From: Zymobacter sp047495495
Lineage (GTDB): Bacteria; Pseudomonadota; Gammaproteobacteria; Pseudomonadales; Halomonadaceae
Length of the DNA: 64,000 bases
Direction: 5' to 3'
Assembly: GCF_047495495.1 (NCBI RefSeq)
Contig: NZ_CP179930.1
Coordinates: 2,941,279 to 3,005,278 of the forward strand
In this document: piece by piece, positions 34,279 to 43,903 of the stretch
Position numbering within the stretch: position 1 is the first letter of the stretch
Layout: the number at the start of each line of letters is the position of its first letter
The notes under the pieces: generated by a model
Told to the model about the DNA's origin: nothing
What the model saw: the letters and a program-made list of their open reading frames with translations, nothing else
Database searches by the model: none
Translations under genes and position numbers: made by a program

Positions 34279-36366
34279 ATGCGCACGCTCGATGCCGATA
34301 TCACGACGCTTTCCGGTGTAGGCGATGCGCTGGCTGCCAAGCTGGAACGCTTGGGCATTCAGCGCGTGATGGATCTGCTGTTCCACCTGCCGCTGCGCTA
34401 TCAGGACCGCACCCGCGTGGTGCCCATCGCATCGCTGCGCGCAGGGCAGGAAGCGGTCATCGAGGGTGAAGTCACCGCCGCGGATATCGTACAGGGCCGC
34501 CGCCGCAGCCTGTTGGTACGGCTGCGTGACGGCAGCGGCGTTGTTTCGCTGCGCTTTTTCCATTTCGCGATGGCGCAGGTGCAGCAGTTCACGCGCGGCA
34601 CGCGGGTACGGCTGTTCGGTGAGGCGCGGACGGGCAGCACGGGTATCGAGATGTATCACCCCGAATACCAGCTGCTGGACAGCATGCACGATGCGCCGGC
34701 CCCCGATGATGCACTCACGCCAATCTACCCCACCACGGAAGGGCTGACCCAGCCGCGCCTGCGCGCGTTGGTCAAACAGGCGCTGTCGATGCTCGACGAT
34801 ACCCCTGAAGCCCTTCCCGAACTGGTGCCGGCCGCTCTGCGTCAGCGCTTCTCGCTGATGGATATCCACACCGCGCTGCGCACACTGCATCGCCCACCTC
34901 CCAACGTTACGCAGGATGATCTGCTAACCGGCGCACACCCAGCCCAGCGACGTCTGATCATCGAAGAACTGCTGGCACACCAGCTCAGCCTGCGTCAGGT
35001 GCGTCTCGACATTCAGCAGGATCAGGCCCCAGCGCTCACTGACGGGCACACGCTGCAAGCGCGCTTTCTAGCCCAGCTTCCTTTCTCGCTCACGTCTGCT
35101 CAGCAGCGGGTGCTGGCCGAAATCGGCCGCGACATCGAACGCACCACCCCCATGCTGCGCCTCGTGCAGGGTGACGTTGGCTCAGGGAAAACCGTCGTGG
35201 CCGCCATGGCCGCGCTACAGGCAGCCGCAAACGGCTGTCAGGCGGCGATCATGGCTCCCACCGAGATACTGGCCGAGCAGCACTTCCGCAGCTTCTCGCA
35301 GTGGTTTGAACCGCTGGGCATCAAGGTGGCTTGGCTGTCCGGCAAGCTAAAGGGCAAGGCACGCCTCGACAGCAAGGCAAAGATCGAAAGTGGCGAAGCA
35401 CAGGTGATCGTCGGTACCCATGCACTGTTCCAACCAGACGTTACGTTTCATCGCTTGGGGCTAGCGATCATCGACGAACAGCACCGCTTCGGCGTGCACC
35501 AGCGACTGTCGCTGCGCGAAAAGGGCGAAGCCGCAGGTATCACTCCGCATCAGCTGATCATGACCGCCACCCCCATTCCGCGCACGCTGGCCATGAGCGC
35601 CTATGCCGACCTTGATGTCTCGGTGATCGACGAGCTGCCACCGGGCCGAACGCCGATCGCCACCGTGGCGGTATCAGACAGCCGCCGCCATGAGGTCATC
35701 CAGCGTATCGAACGCGCCTGCGAAGCGGGCCGCCAAGCGTACTGGGTCTGCACACTAATCGAAGAATCCGATGCGCTCGCCTGTCAGGCCGCCGAAGCCA
35801 CACGCGACATGCTGAAGGAAGCGCTGCCTGCATTCGAGATCGGCCTCGTGCACGGTCGGATGAAGGCCACAGAAAAGGCTGACGTGATGGCCGCATTCAA
35901 GGCCGGTGATATCGACCTGCTGGTCGCGACGACCGTAATCGAAGTCGGCGTCGACGTGCCCAATGCCAGCCTGATGATCATCGAGAACGCCGAACGGCTG
36001 GGGCTGGCGCAGCTCCACCAGCTACGCGGACGCGTCGGACGTGGTCAGATCGACAGCTATTGCGTGCTGCTCTATCACCCGCCGCTGTCTGACACCTCTC
36101 GCGAGCGCCTTGGCGTGATGCGTGATACCAACGACGGTTTCCGCATTGCTGAAAAGGATCTGGAAATCCGCGGACCGGGCGAAGTGCTGGGGACACGCCA
36201 GACAGGCCTGATGAGCCTGCGCATTGCTGATTTGGGACGCGATCGTGCACTGCTTGATCAAGTGCACGCACTTGCCGACACGGTCATGGCACAGGCACCT
36301 GAAACCGCACCGGCACTGATCGAGCGCTGGCTCGGCAATGACCGCAACCGCTACGGGCAGGTATAG
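34279..36366 (+). CDS. recG: ATP-dependent DNA helicase RecG
   Basis: A 695-residue branched-DNA helicase that remodels stalled forks and Holliday junctions. The N-terminal wedge/OB domain (about 60-150) is followed by the helicase core with Walker A (GDVGSGKTVVA), the DEQH box (IIDEQHRFGV), the TATPIPRT motif and a C-terminal helicase domain with TVIEVGVDVPNA and QLRGRVGRG. AAGGAA lies before the ATG. It is downstream of oxyR and probably cotranscribed. Confidence 0.97.
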   Translation: MRTLDADITTLSGVGDALAAKLERLGIQRVMDLLFHLPLRYQDRTRVVPIASLRAGQEAVIEGEVTAADIVQGRRRSLLVRLRDGSGVVSLRFFHFAMAQVQQFTRGTRVRLFGEARTGSTGIEMYHPEYQLLDSMHDAPAPDDALTPIYPTTEGLTQPRLRALVKQALSMLDDTPEALPELVPAALRQRFSLMDIHTALRTLHRPPPNVTQDDLLTGAHPAQRRLIIEELLAHQLSLRQVRLDIQQDQAPALTDGHTLQARFLAQLPFSLTSAQQRVLAEIGRDIERTTPMLRLVQGDVGSGKTVVAAMAALQAAANGCQAAIMAPTEILAEQHFRSFSQWFEPLGIKVAWLSGKLKGKARLDSKAKIESGEAQVIVGTHALFQPDVTFHRLGLAIIDEQHRFGVHQRLSLREKGEAAGITPHQLIMTATPIPRTLAMSAYADLDVSVIDELPPGRTPIATVAVSDSRRHEVIQRIERACEAGRQAYWVCTLIEESDALACQAAEATRDMLKEALPAFEIGLVHGRMKATEKADVMAAFKAGDIDLLVATTVIEVGVDVPNASLMIIENAERLGLAQLHQLRGRVGRGQIDSYCVLLYHPPLSDTSRERLGVMRDTNDGFRIAEKDLEIRGPGEVLGTRQTGLMSLRIADLGRDRALLDQVHALADTVMAQAPETAPALIERWLGNDRNRYGQV

Positions 36367-36584
36367 CCTCGCTCGCCCTCCTTCCCTCGCACGGCGGCTT
36401 GAAACGCTGATTGGCAAACAACAGGCGGTCGTGCGCCCTTCCCATTAGCACCTTATAGTTATTCATCATGCTCGATCATCATCACCTTCACATGACCCAC
36501 AGGAAGTGACATCTCACGGCACGATGGCGCATAGTGAGTATTACATCAGTAAGGCCGTCACTTATTTTCGATGGGGTTCGTTCA

Positions 36585-38975
36585 ATGGACCAGACTCAGC
36601 GAGTGCATCTTGGTATCCGCGGCATGTCCTGTGCCGCCTGTGCCGAGCGTCTCCAACGCGTGCTCAACCGGCTTGAAGGCGTCACCGCCAGCGTTAGCTT
36701 TGCCAGCGAAAAGGCCACCCTCGACCTCGCACCGAGCGCCCCGGCCCTGCAGGTTGTCATCGACGCCATCCGCAGCGCAGGCTTCGATGTCACCGATCAA
36801 CATCTGACCCTCTCCCTTGAAGGAATGAGCTGCGTGGCCTGCGCTGCCCGCATCGAAAAGGTGCTGAACAAACAGCCCGGAGTCGACGCCACCGTCAACT
36901 TTGCCGCAGCACGCGCACATATCACCTATACCTCCGGCCTAGAAACGCCCGACACGCTGATCCAGCGCATCGAAAAGATCGGCTTCGGTGCGCAGACCGT
37001 CACACAACGCGATCATGATGCCGAGCAGGCTGAAAGCGCTCGCGCCTGGCGTATACAGCGCAATCACTTCATCGTAGCCGCCCTGTTCACCCTGCCACTG
37101 ATGATCGAGATGATCGGCATGCTGATCGGTCGCACGCACCTGCTGCCCGGCGTCCTGCAGTGGCTACTGGCAACTCCAGTGCAGTTCTGGTGCGGCCGCC
37201 ATTTCTACCTCCGTGCGTGGCGCGCGCTGCGCGGCGGAGCCGCCAACATGGATGTACTGGTGGCACTAGGCACCAGCGTGGCCTACGGGTTCAGTGTCTA
37301 TACCTTGCTAACGCACCCTCACGGGCATCTGTACTTCGAGGCCAGCGCCGCCATCATCACGCTGGTGCTGCTCGGCAAGCTGCTGGAAGCCCGCGCTAGG
37401 TCGAAGACAGGCGAGGCCATTGCCTCACTGCTGGCACTCCAGCCTCAGATTGCGCACGTCGACGTTGACGGCGAATGGCAGGACCGCGACGTTGCAACAC
37501 TACGAGAAGGCGATGTTTTTCTCGTGAAGCCCGGGGAAAGCGTTCCCGTCGATGGCATCGTGCTCAGTGGTCACTCCGAAGTGAACGAAAGCATGCTGAC
37601 AGGCGAAAGCCTGCCCGTCGCCAAGCACACGGACGCCCCCTTGTATGCGGCCACCCAAAACTACAGTGGTGCCCTGCGCGCCCAAGCCACAGGGGTCGGG
37701 GCTGACACGGCACTGGCCCGCATTATTCGTCTGGTGGAAGATGCCCAAGGTTCCAAGGCCAGCGTTCAGCACCTCACCGACAGAATCTCGGCCATCTTCG
37801 TACCTGCGGTCGTTGCCATCGCTCTACTGACCTTCATCATCAACATGCTCGTTACCGGTCAGCTCGATACCAGCCTGATACGTGCCGTGGCCGTACTGGT
37901 CATCGCCTGCCCATGTGCGCTAGGACTGGCCACACCCACGGCTATCATGGTCGGCACCGGGCAAGGGGCGCGGACAGGTATCCTGTTCCGCAACGCCAAT
38001 GCGCTCGAAAAGGCTCACCAGCTACAGGAGTTGGTGATGGATAAGACCGGCACATTGACCGAAGGCCGTCTGTCCGTTGCGGCCGTACGCCCGGCAGGAG
38101 ACCGAACACGCGATGATGTGATCGCCCTAGCGGCGGGGCTTGAGCAGCACTCGGAGCACCCCTTGGCGCAGGCGATCGTTGCCTACGCGCAGAATCAGGC
38201 CATCCCCCCGGCGGCTGTCACCGATTTTGCCGCCGAGGTAGGGCGCGGCGTAACGGGCCACTTGGACGGCACCGAGGTACTGCTAGGCGCCCCCCGCTTT
38301 CTGGATGAACAAGGTATCGCGTTCAATAGAGAAGAAGCCGAATCGCTTGAAAAAGAAGGCTATACGGTGATCGGACTGGCCCAAGATGAGCAGTCGCTGG
38401 GACTCATCGGACTGAAGGATCGCCTGCGCAGCGATGCCGTACCCGCACTGCGGGCGCTGCATGAACAGGGCATACGCGTTGTCATGCTGACAGGAGATAA
38501 CGCTGGCACGGCCGCCCGTGTAGCGGAACAGATCGGCCTGCGCCATTACGTGGCCGAGATACTTCCCGCCCAGAAAGCCGAATACATTGCCCAGCGACAG
38601 GCCGAAGGCCGCTGTGTCGGCATGGTCGGTGACGGCATCAACGATGCCCCCGCGCTGGCAACAGCGGACATCGGTATCGCCATTGGCGGAGGCTCCAATG
38701 CGGCGCTCGAAACAGCCGATGTCGTACTGATGCAGGACAGCCTCGTTCACATCGCCGATGCCATCGACCTCTCGCGCGCCACGCTCGCCAAGGTCAAACA
38801 GAACCTGTTTTTTGCCTTTTTCTACAATGGATTGGGAATACCGCTGGCGGCCATTGGACTACTGAACCCTATTGTGGCCGGTACGGCCATGGCGCTGAGT
38901 TCGGTGTCCGTACTGACGAATTCACTGCTGCTGCGCCGCTGGACATCGCCCAGCTCACAGCGCAGATCGGTTTGA
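36585..38975 (+). CDS. copA: Copper-exporting P1B-type ATPase
   Basis: A 796-residue P1B-1 ATPase of the inner membrane that exports Cu(I). Two N-terminal heavy-metal domains carry CxxC sites (GMSCAAC near residue 12 and GMSCVAC near 83). Then come the membrane segments, the actuator TGES, the translocation CPC (IACPCALGLATP), the phosphorylation site DKTGTLTEG, the SEHPLAQ motif and GDGINDAPAL. The ATG at 36585 was chosen since the first metal domain then starts as usual. A gene for a CopZ-like chaperone follows 23 bases later, so the two form a copper-tolerance operon. No clear CueR operator was found upstream. Confidence 0.96.
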   Translation: MDQTQRVHLGIRGMSCAACAERLQRVLNRLEGVTASVSFASEKATLDLAPSAPALQVVIDAIRSAGFDVTDQHLTLSLEGMSCVACAARIEKVLNKQPGVDATVNFAAARAHITYTSGLETPDTLIQRIEKIGFGAQTVTQRDHDAEQAESARAWRIQRNHFIVAALFTLPLMIEMIGMLIGRTHLLPGVLQWLLATPVQFWCGRHFYLRAWRALRGGAANMDVLVALGTSVAYGFSVYTLLTHPHGHLYFEASAAIITLVLLGKLLEARARSKTGEAIASLLALQPQIAHVDVDGEWQDRDVATLREGDVFLVKPGESVPVDGIVLSGHSEVNESMLTGESLPVAKHTDAPLYAATQNYSGALRAQATGVGADTALARIIRLVEDAQGSKASVQHLTDRISAIFVPAVVAIALLTFIINMLVTGQLDTSLIRAVAVLVIACPCALGLATPTAIMVGTGQGARTGILFRNANALEKAHQLQELVMDKTGTLTEGRLSVAAVRPAGDRTRDDVIALAAGLEQHSEHPLAQAIVAYAQNQAIPPAAVTDFAAEVGRGVTGHLDGTEVLLGAPRFLDEQGIAFNREEAESLEKEGYTVIGLAQDEQSLGLIGLKDRLRSDAVPALRALHEQGIRVVMLTGDNAGTAARVAEQIGLRHYVAEILPAQKAEYIAQRQAEGRCVGMVGDGINDAPALATADIGIAIGGGSNAALETADVVLMQDSLVHIADAIDLSRATLAKVKQNLFFAFFYNGLGIPLAAIGLLNPIVAGTAMALSSVSVLTNSLLLRRWTSPSSQRRSV

Positions 38976-38998
38976 TCCACGTCTTGGAGAAACACGAA

Positions 38999-39205
38999 AT
39001 GACGACGACAACACTGAACGTATCGGGAATGGTGTGTGGCGGGTGTGCTAGCAAGGTCACACAGGCACTGGAGGCCGTGGAAGGCGTAACACGGGTAGAG
39101 GTTGCACTGGAAGCGGGCCACGTCGAGATCGACCACGCCGACGGCATCACTCCGGCACAGCTGAAAGACACCATCGAAGCGCTGGGCTTCGACGTAGAAG
39201 ACTGA
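38999..39205 (+). CDS. copZ: Copper chaperone, CopZ-like
   Basis: A 68-residue single heavy-metal-associated domain. GMVCGGC (Cys13 and Cys16) is the metal site, followed by the usual VTQALEAVEGVTRVEV and IEALGFDVED. It should hand Cu(I) to the ATPase encoded just upstream. GGAGA lies before the ATG at 38999. A stem-loop follows the stop. Confidence 0.94.
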   Translation: MTTTTLNVSGMVCGGCASKVTQALEAVEGVTRVEVALEAGHVEIDHADGITPAQLKDTIEALGFDVED

Positions 39206-39209
39206 CGGA

Positions 39210-39229
39210 ATGGCCCTGTAGAGGGCCAT
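39210..39229. terminator. Hairpin after copZ
   Basis: ATGGCCCT, loop GTAG, AGGGCCAT. A perfect 8-bp stem five bases after the copZ stop, without a clear U-run. Confidence 0.6.
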
Positions 39230-39349
39230 CTCGTGGATCATGCCACGCAGACTACTTCGGCATTGAACCAACCAACTGTGGACAACATAAAGGAAACGGC
39301 GCTGTCCCGCGCTCTAGACCTCGGGCTTCACCGAGCCTCGACTCACCCA

Positions 39350-39868
39350 CTACTCCTGTTCTTCAAGCCACTCGTCGATATTGAGCGGCACATAGTTGAC
39401 GGCCGGGCAGCTGACGTTGAGGAACTGCTCGCCGAATTCGATCTTGCCATGCAAGTGGCCGTGAATGTTGCGCCAACCGTTTTCCATATTGCAGATGTTG
39501 ACGTGAAGCGGTGCGTGCGTCAGCGTGCAGTGGTGATAGCTGGTCATGCCGAACAACTCGCGCACACCGCAGTTCAGCAGCTCCTGCGCGCTAGGGCGGG
39601 AGGAGTGACTGTTAGGCATACTGTCGTGGTTACCCAGAACGATATAGACACGACCGACACTGTCACAGATCTTCTTCAGCATGGGCAATCGAGACTTGAT
39701 TTCCACCACATCCCCGATGATATACAGGCTGTCGCGCTTGCCACAGGTCGCCAGAATATTACTGAGGATCGTATTGTCGTGGACAGCGACATTGGCGAAC
39801 TGCTTGCGTTCCGTCGCGACCAGCTCTTCATCTCCGAGGTGGGTATCTGCAATGGCGAAAACGGGCAT
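39350..39868 (-). CDS. Calcineurin-like metallophosphoesterase
   Basis: A 172-residue compact phosphoesterase with the full set of family motifs: DTH (Asp8, His10), GDVVE (Asp53), GNHD (Asn80, His81), a later TH and GHLHG (about 137-141). These bind a two-metal site (Mn, Fe or Zn). The small size resembles phage or YfcE/MJ0936-like phosphodiesterases. A cyclic-nucleotide or phosphomonoester substrate is possible but unproven. AAGGAG lies ten bases before the ATG at 39868. It stands alone, beside an AT-rich gene desert, so transfer with mobile DNA is conceivable. Confidence 0.88.
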   Translation of the reverse strand: MPVFAIADTHLGDEELVATERKQFANVAVHDNTILSNILATCGKRDSLYIIGDVVEIKSRLPMLKKICDSVGRVYIVLGNHDSMPNSHSSRPSAQELLNCGVRELFGMTSYHHCTLTHAPLHVNICNMENGWRNIHGHLHGKIEFGEQFLNVSCPAVNYVPLNIDEWLEEQE

Positions 39869-40747
39869 GGTGATTGCACTCCTTGCTAATAATAATTACA
39901 GAACAGGGATATATCCAACGCAGACTACGCTAACATGCCCGTCCAATAGTTATCATTAGTATATAATTGTAGCCATGCCACCCCACACTCATAATTAAAC
40001 AGCAATAAAAGGCATAAGCAATCAACACACTGCAACACGGTTCATTGCTCTATTAACTGTCATTATAAGTTGCTTATAAAAGCCTGACACACTATAAATA
40101 TAAGCAAACTAAAAATTAAGCACCGCTGTTCTTTAGTCGCCTCGGCACAACTCAAACCTTATTCTCTAACGTTCAATATCTGCTATGGATACTGGATCTT
40201 AACGCCCAACACCCGCAGAAATGCTGCAACATGACGCATCATTGCCATCCTACGCTCCATAAAAAAACGCCTGATAAAAACAGACCACATCGTCTCGTTA
40301 TAAAATATAAGCTATTCTTAAGAAATTATCGAAGGTAGCTAAAAGGCAAGACGGCTATTTTTTAATTTCAAAATAAAGCCACACAAAGAGATGCTTTTTA
40401 TTTTTCCGATCACAGACGATCTAACATCAAATAACGTTCTCTCTTGAATATCAAACAACACTTATCTATCGCTAAAATAAATATTAATCTAAAAATGACG
40501 ATAGACGTTATATCAGGCAGTACTGATAGATAAGGACATAGGGATTAGCGATAGCACCCATAAGTAGGAAAACACAGCTTGCAAACCGCGGATCATGAAA
40601 GCGTTGCACAGCCATTGGCACCTTCCGCCTTCGCTTAATACGCGCATGCGCTGCATAGCAGCCGAGCACTCTGGCGGCACGCGCATGCCGCCAGAGAAGA
40701 CCGCGCCGCTCGAAGAAAAAAGCGGGTGTGGATAAAAGAGCGTTACA
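39869..40747. other. AT-rich gene desert
   Basis: About 880 bases with no supported gene. The first 650 are strikingly AT-rich compared with the rest of the window and contain many TATA-like strings. An A/T-rich hairpin with U-runs on both strands is near 40371-40405, and a weaker one followed by six T near 40335-40361. Short open frames here lack ribosome sites. It could be a decayed insertion, a site for nucleoid proteins or a small-RNA locus. Confidence 0.4.
40669..40696 (-). terminator. Hairpin downstream of the amidase gene
   Basis: CTCTGGCGGCA, loop CGCGCA, TGCCGCCAGAG: a perfect 11-bp stem about 50 bases after the stop of the minus-strand amidase gene, without a long U-run. Confidence 0.55.
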
Positions 40748-41536
40748 TCAAGCCAGTGTGGGGGGCTGGAACCGACCATTGGCCAGCACAGGCAATGCGG
40801 CCCTGACGTTTTCTAACCGTTCTCGCGATAGCTCTGCCAGCACCAGCGCGGGCGTTTCAGCAGCACGAGCGATCACAATGCCCAGCGGGTCAGCCACCAT
40901 ACTGCACCCGATGTTGCGCGGACCGCATTCACTGACGGCCGCCACATAACAGGTCGTATCCAGTGCTCGCGCCGAAATCAGCGTTTCCCAATGCCGTTCC
41001 TTGTGAGCCCCTTTGACCCATGCCGCGGGCACAACTATCAGTTCGGCCCCACGCAGCGCCAGTGACTTCGCCACTTCAGGAAAACGCAGGTCATAACAGG
41101 TCATCACGCCTACACTCATATCACCAATCGTCACGACGGGCGGAAGCGCGTCACCCGCATCAACATTGGTCGACTCTTTCATAGTAAAGGCGTCATACAG
41201 ATGAAGCTTGTGGTAGCGGGCAACGATCTTACCTTTTTGTAGAACCACCAGTACGTTAGCAACGCGTCCGTCATGCGTTGGCACATGCAACGTCAGCACT
41301 GTGGCGACCGACTGGGAGGCCGATATAGCAAGCAACTGACGCAGGAAAGGGCCGTCCAGAGGCTGGGCCTCTCGTATCACGCAGGAAGGGTCGCCGATGT
41401 CGGTCGCCAGTACGGCTTCCGGCAGTACCAGTAGCGAAGCGCCCTGCTGCTCGGCTTGCGCCATCAGTCGGGCACACTGCTCAGCGTTGTGCTGCCAGCG
41501 TGGCGAAACGGGAAACTGCCCAAGAGCAATGATCAT
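40748..41536 (-). CDS. Carbon-nitrogen hydrolase, YbeM/NIT1-like deaminated glutathione amidase
   Basis: A 262-residue nitrilase-superfamily amidase. The catalytic triad is Glu40 (LPEAVL), Lys110 (YHKLHLYDAF) and Cys147 (TCYDLRFPE). The KLHLYDAF sequence and the length match the YbeM/NIT1 branch, which removes the amide from deaminated glutathione made by transaminase side reactions. omega-Amidase or another aliphatic amide is possible. It acts in the cytoplasm, with no signal peptide. It diverges from the sugar-porter gene. Confidence 0.88.
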   Translation of the reverse strand: MIIALGQFPVSPRWQHNAEQCARLMAQAEQQGASLLVLPEAVLATDIGDPSCVIREAQPLDGPFLRQLLAISASQSVATVLTLHVPTHDGRVANVLVVLQKGKIVARYHKLHLYDAFTMKESTNVDAGDALPPVVTIGDMSVGVMTCYDLRFPEVAKSLALRGAELIVVPAAWVKGAHKERHWETLISARALDTTCYVAAVSECGPRNIGCSMVADPLGIVIARAAETPALVLAELSRERLENVRAALPVLANGRFQPPTLA

Positions 41537-41841
41537 AATTGTTTCCTTTTGTACGGATCATGACGCTATTTGCAGTTACATGTCATGAATTCCTTGCCCA
41601 ATACGTCAGGAGGGGTATCCTCGCACTGTCCTGTCAGAATGCTCATCTCGACCTTGGTATACGCCACTATTGTCTTGCTTGACGCGACCTCAGGATAAAT
41701 CGAGCATCACTAATGATAGGGAAATGTTCGATACAGGCCCCGTCATGTCATGGCCCATGGCATCGTCCCTCGAAAGCGCTGCCATGCGCCCATGAGCATG
41801 CCTTCACTGTACACGCTACCGTTCGTTACGGGAGAGCTCTC
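41537..41841. other. Divergent promoter region of amidase and sugar porter genes
   Basis: No gene is supported. It should contain both promoters. Nothing more specific could be assigned. Confidence 0.4.
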
Positions 41842-43266
41842 ATGAGCATCAATGCAGAACACACTGCCATACCTCAAGGAACAGAGAAACCACACATTCC
41901 CCTGCTTGTCTGGCTCAGCTGCATCACGGCTGCCGCAGGCGGGTTACTGTTTGGTTTGCATGCCGGCATCATGACCGGGGCGATCAAATTCATTCACGAA
42001 GAGTTTCACCCTACCACGGTACAGGAAGGCTGGGTCATCGGTGCGATGCTGGCGGGTGCCACGATCGGGACATTGAGCGCCAGTACGATCTCCAATGCAC
42101 TGGGCCGCAAACGCCCTATTCTGCTTGGCGGTCTGCTGTTCTTCATCGGCGCTTTGCTGGCCTGCATGGCTAACAGCATCGAGATGCTCATCGTCGCACG
42201 CGTACTGCTTGGCCTCGCCATCGGTATCGTGTCCTTCGTCGTACCGCTCTACCTGTCCGAAGTGGCTCCTCAGCATATCCGCGGAACGGTCATCGCCTGC
42301 TTCCAGCTGATGATCACCATCGGGATTCTGGTCGCTTACCTGATCAACTTGGCCTTCAGCAGCGCGGGCAACTGGGCCGCCATGCTGGGCGTTACTATGA
42401 TTCCAGCGGCCCTGATGATCATCGGCGTGCTGTTTTTGGCGGAAAGTCCCCGCTGGATGGCCTCTCGCGGTGCCATGGACGCTGCCGAAGCCACGCTCAA
42501 ACGCCTGACCGGTTCCGATGCTGCAGCCGCACGCGAAATGAGCGGCATCCGTACTGCGCTCGAACGCCAGTCCGGCCCGAAAGTAAAAGGCGGCGCCTTC
42601 TTCCTGCGTAACGGCAACTTCCGCCGTTCGGTACTGCTGGGCATCCTGATTCAGGCCATGCAGCAGTTCGCCGGGATCAACATCGTTATCTACTACGCGC
42701 CGAAGATCTTTGAAATGGCGAACTTCCACGGCACAACTGCACAGCTGTGGAGCACCGTTGCCGTGGGTGTCGTCAACCTGCTGTCCACTATCGTCGCCGT
42801 TGCCTTCGCTGACCGTTGGGGCCGCAAACCGATTCTGTACGCAGGCTTTGCCATCATGGCCATCAGCATGGCCGTACTGGGCGCCATCCTGTACGTCACC
42901 GCCTTCAACTTCGCACTGCAGATCATCGCCGTGCTGGCCGTACTGATCTTCATCGTTGGGTTCGCCATGTCGATTGGGCCGCTGGCTTGGGCACTGTGTG
43001 CTGAAATCCAGCCAACACAGGGTCGCGACTTCGGTCTGGGTTGCTCCACCATCGCCAACTGGATTTCCAACATGGTGATTGCGGCCTACTTCCTGGTCGT
43101 ACTGGATGCCCTGGGCGGTCCGCTCACCTTCGCGCTGCTGGCTGCTGCCAACGCTGTGTTCTTCGTCCTGACCTTCCTGCTCATCCCTGAAACAAAAGGG
43201 GTTCAGCTTGAAGAGATCGAAGGTAATCTGATGAAAGGCATGCCGCTGCGCCGCCTCGGCCGCTAA
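41842..43266 (+). CDS. MFS sugar:proton symporter (GalP/XylE-like)
   Basis: A 474-residue, 12-segment sugar porter. Family signatures are GGLLFGLHAGIMTGA in segment 1, GRKRPILLGG after segment 2, AESPRWM before the central loop, QQFAGINIVIYYAP in segment 7, DRWGRKPILYAG and the terminal IPETKG. It imports hexose or pentose (glucose, galactose, xylose or arabinose) with protons. GGGAGAG precedes the ATG at 41842. The in-frame extension to 41713 was rejected. A very strong terminator follows. It could take up glucose released from sucrose by the levansucrases, an inference from gene content. Confidence 0.92.
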   Translation: MSINAEHTAIPQGTEKPHIPLLVWLSCITAAAGGLLFGLHAGIMTGAIKFIHEEFHPTTVQEGWVIGAMLAGATIGTLSASTISNALGRKRPILLGGLLFFIGALLACMANSIEMLIVARVLLGLAIGIVSFVVPLYLSEVAPQHIRGTVIACFQLMITIGILVAYLINLAFSSAGNWAAMLGVTMIPAALMIIGVLFLAESPRWMASRGAMDAAEATLKRLTGSDAAAAREMSGIRTALERQSGPKVKGGAFFLRNGNFRRSVLLGILIQAMQQFAGINIVIYYAPKIFEMANFHGTTAQLWSTVAVGVVNLLSTIVAVAFADRWGRKPILYAGFAIMAISMAVLGAILYVTAFNFALQIIAVLAVLIFIVGFAMSIGPLAWALCAEIQPTQGRDFGLGCSTIANWISNMVIAAYFLVVLDALGGPLTFALLAAANAVFFVLTFLLIPETKGVQLEEIEGNLMKGMPLRRLGR

Positions 43267-43289
43267 GCGCCACGCCCCTTATAACGGAT

Positions 43290-43325
43290 GCCCCCGGACG
43301 ATTACCGTCCGGGGGCTTTTTTTTT
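43290..43325 (+). terminator. Terminator of the sugar symporter gene
   Basis: GCCCCCGGACG, loop ATTAC, CGTCCGGGGGC and nine T residues: a textbook intrinsic terminator. Confidence 0.97.
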
Positions 43326-43498
43326 GCAACGACCTACCGCTCTGACTCCATCGTCATCGCATCCTCTGCGGAATCCCGCCACGGCCATGATCCTGAACTA
43401 TACTGCCAAGGCCTTAACGATCAGCACGTTGGCGAAAACGTCCCGGATGACGGGGCCTGCGCCTACCTATACCTTGGTGTTAGCCCCTCATTATTTTC

Positions 43499-43528
43499 TT
43501 GACGGTAATGCTCTGACACTCTGATAGT
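43499..43528 (+). promoter_or_regulatory. Possible sigma-70 promoter of an orphan transcript
   Basis: TTGACG, 18 bases, GATAGT. No open frame begins nearby. The next hairpin is about 215 bases downstream. Confidence 0.35.
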
Positions 43529-43534
43529 GGTACC

Positions 43535-43785
43535 AGTACCGAGGCGGTTTGTCGCATAAGGTACTGTCCTTCGAGGCACGATGAGCCACGCGGCTCGGCC
43601 GACAAGGTCTGCACGACGGTCACGATGAGCGTCCAACGGCGGGCCTGACGGCGTACATGGAAAGGGGCTCCCCTGTCGCCTTGCCATGCACTCGATGCCT
43701 CACCCTATAGCGCCCGCGGGCAGGAAGCCCTCCCAGCGCGCTCCGAAGTGGCCCATATCAGGGAAGGTATGGGCCATTTCTTCGT
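43535..43785 (+). ncRNA. Candidate small RNA upstream of aspA
   Basis: Bounded by a possible promoter (43499-43528) and a 13-bp hairpin followed by TTTCTTC. About 250 bases without a credible open frame. It does not carry the conserved cores of SRP RNA, RNase P, tmRNA or 6S RNA that I could recognise. Low confidence. Confidence 0.25.
43745..43780 (+). terminator. Hairpin of a possible orphan transcript
   Basis: GAAGTGGCCCATA, a ten-base loop, TATGGGCCATTTC: 13 pairs including one G-U, ending in a pyrimidine-rich tail, but no gene ends upstream. Confidence 0.5.
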
Positions 43786-43903
43786 TCACCTGCCGAAACA
43801 CCGCCCTCCGCGGCACCATTTTGAACATTGCGCCGCATTATTCCTTAAAGCAACACCTCCCATCCCACTGATATAAAAGCACATATCGAATAGACACCGC
43901 ATA

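Noticed and set aside
36430..36584. CueR-type operator before copA
   Set aside because: CACCTTC and GGAAGTG half-like sequences are present, but the spacing and dyad do not fit the CueR consensus.
40513..40779. Minus-strand frame after the amidase gene
   Set aside because: It overlaps the hairpin at 40669-40696, lacks a ribosome site and has no recognisable motif.
41944..42729. Minus-strand frame opposite the sugar porter gene
   Set aside because: Antisense shadow. It is His/Gln/Asp-rich with no motif.
43535..43785. SRP RNA or RNase P RNA in the region before aspA
   Set aside because: The conserved cores (GGAAGGAAGCA-type or GAGGAAAGUCC-type) are absent.
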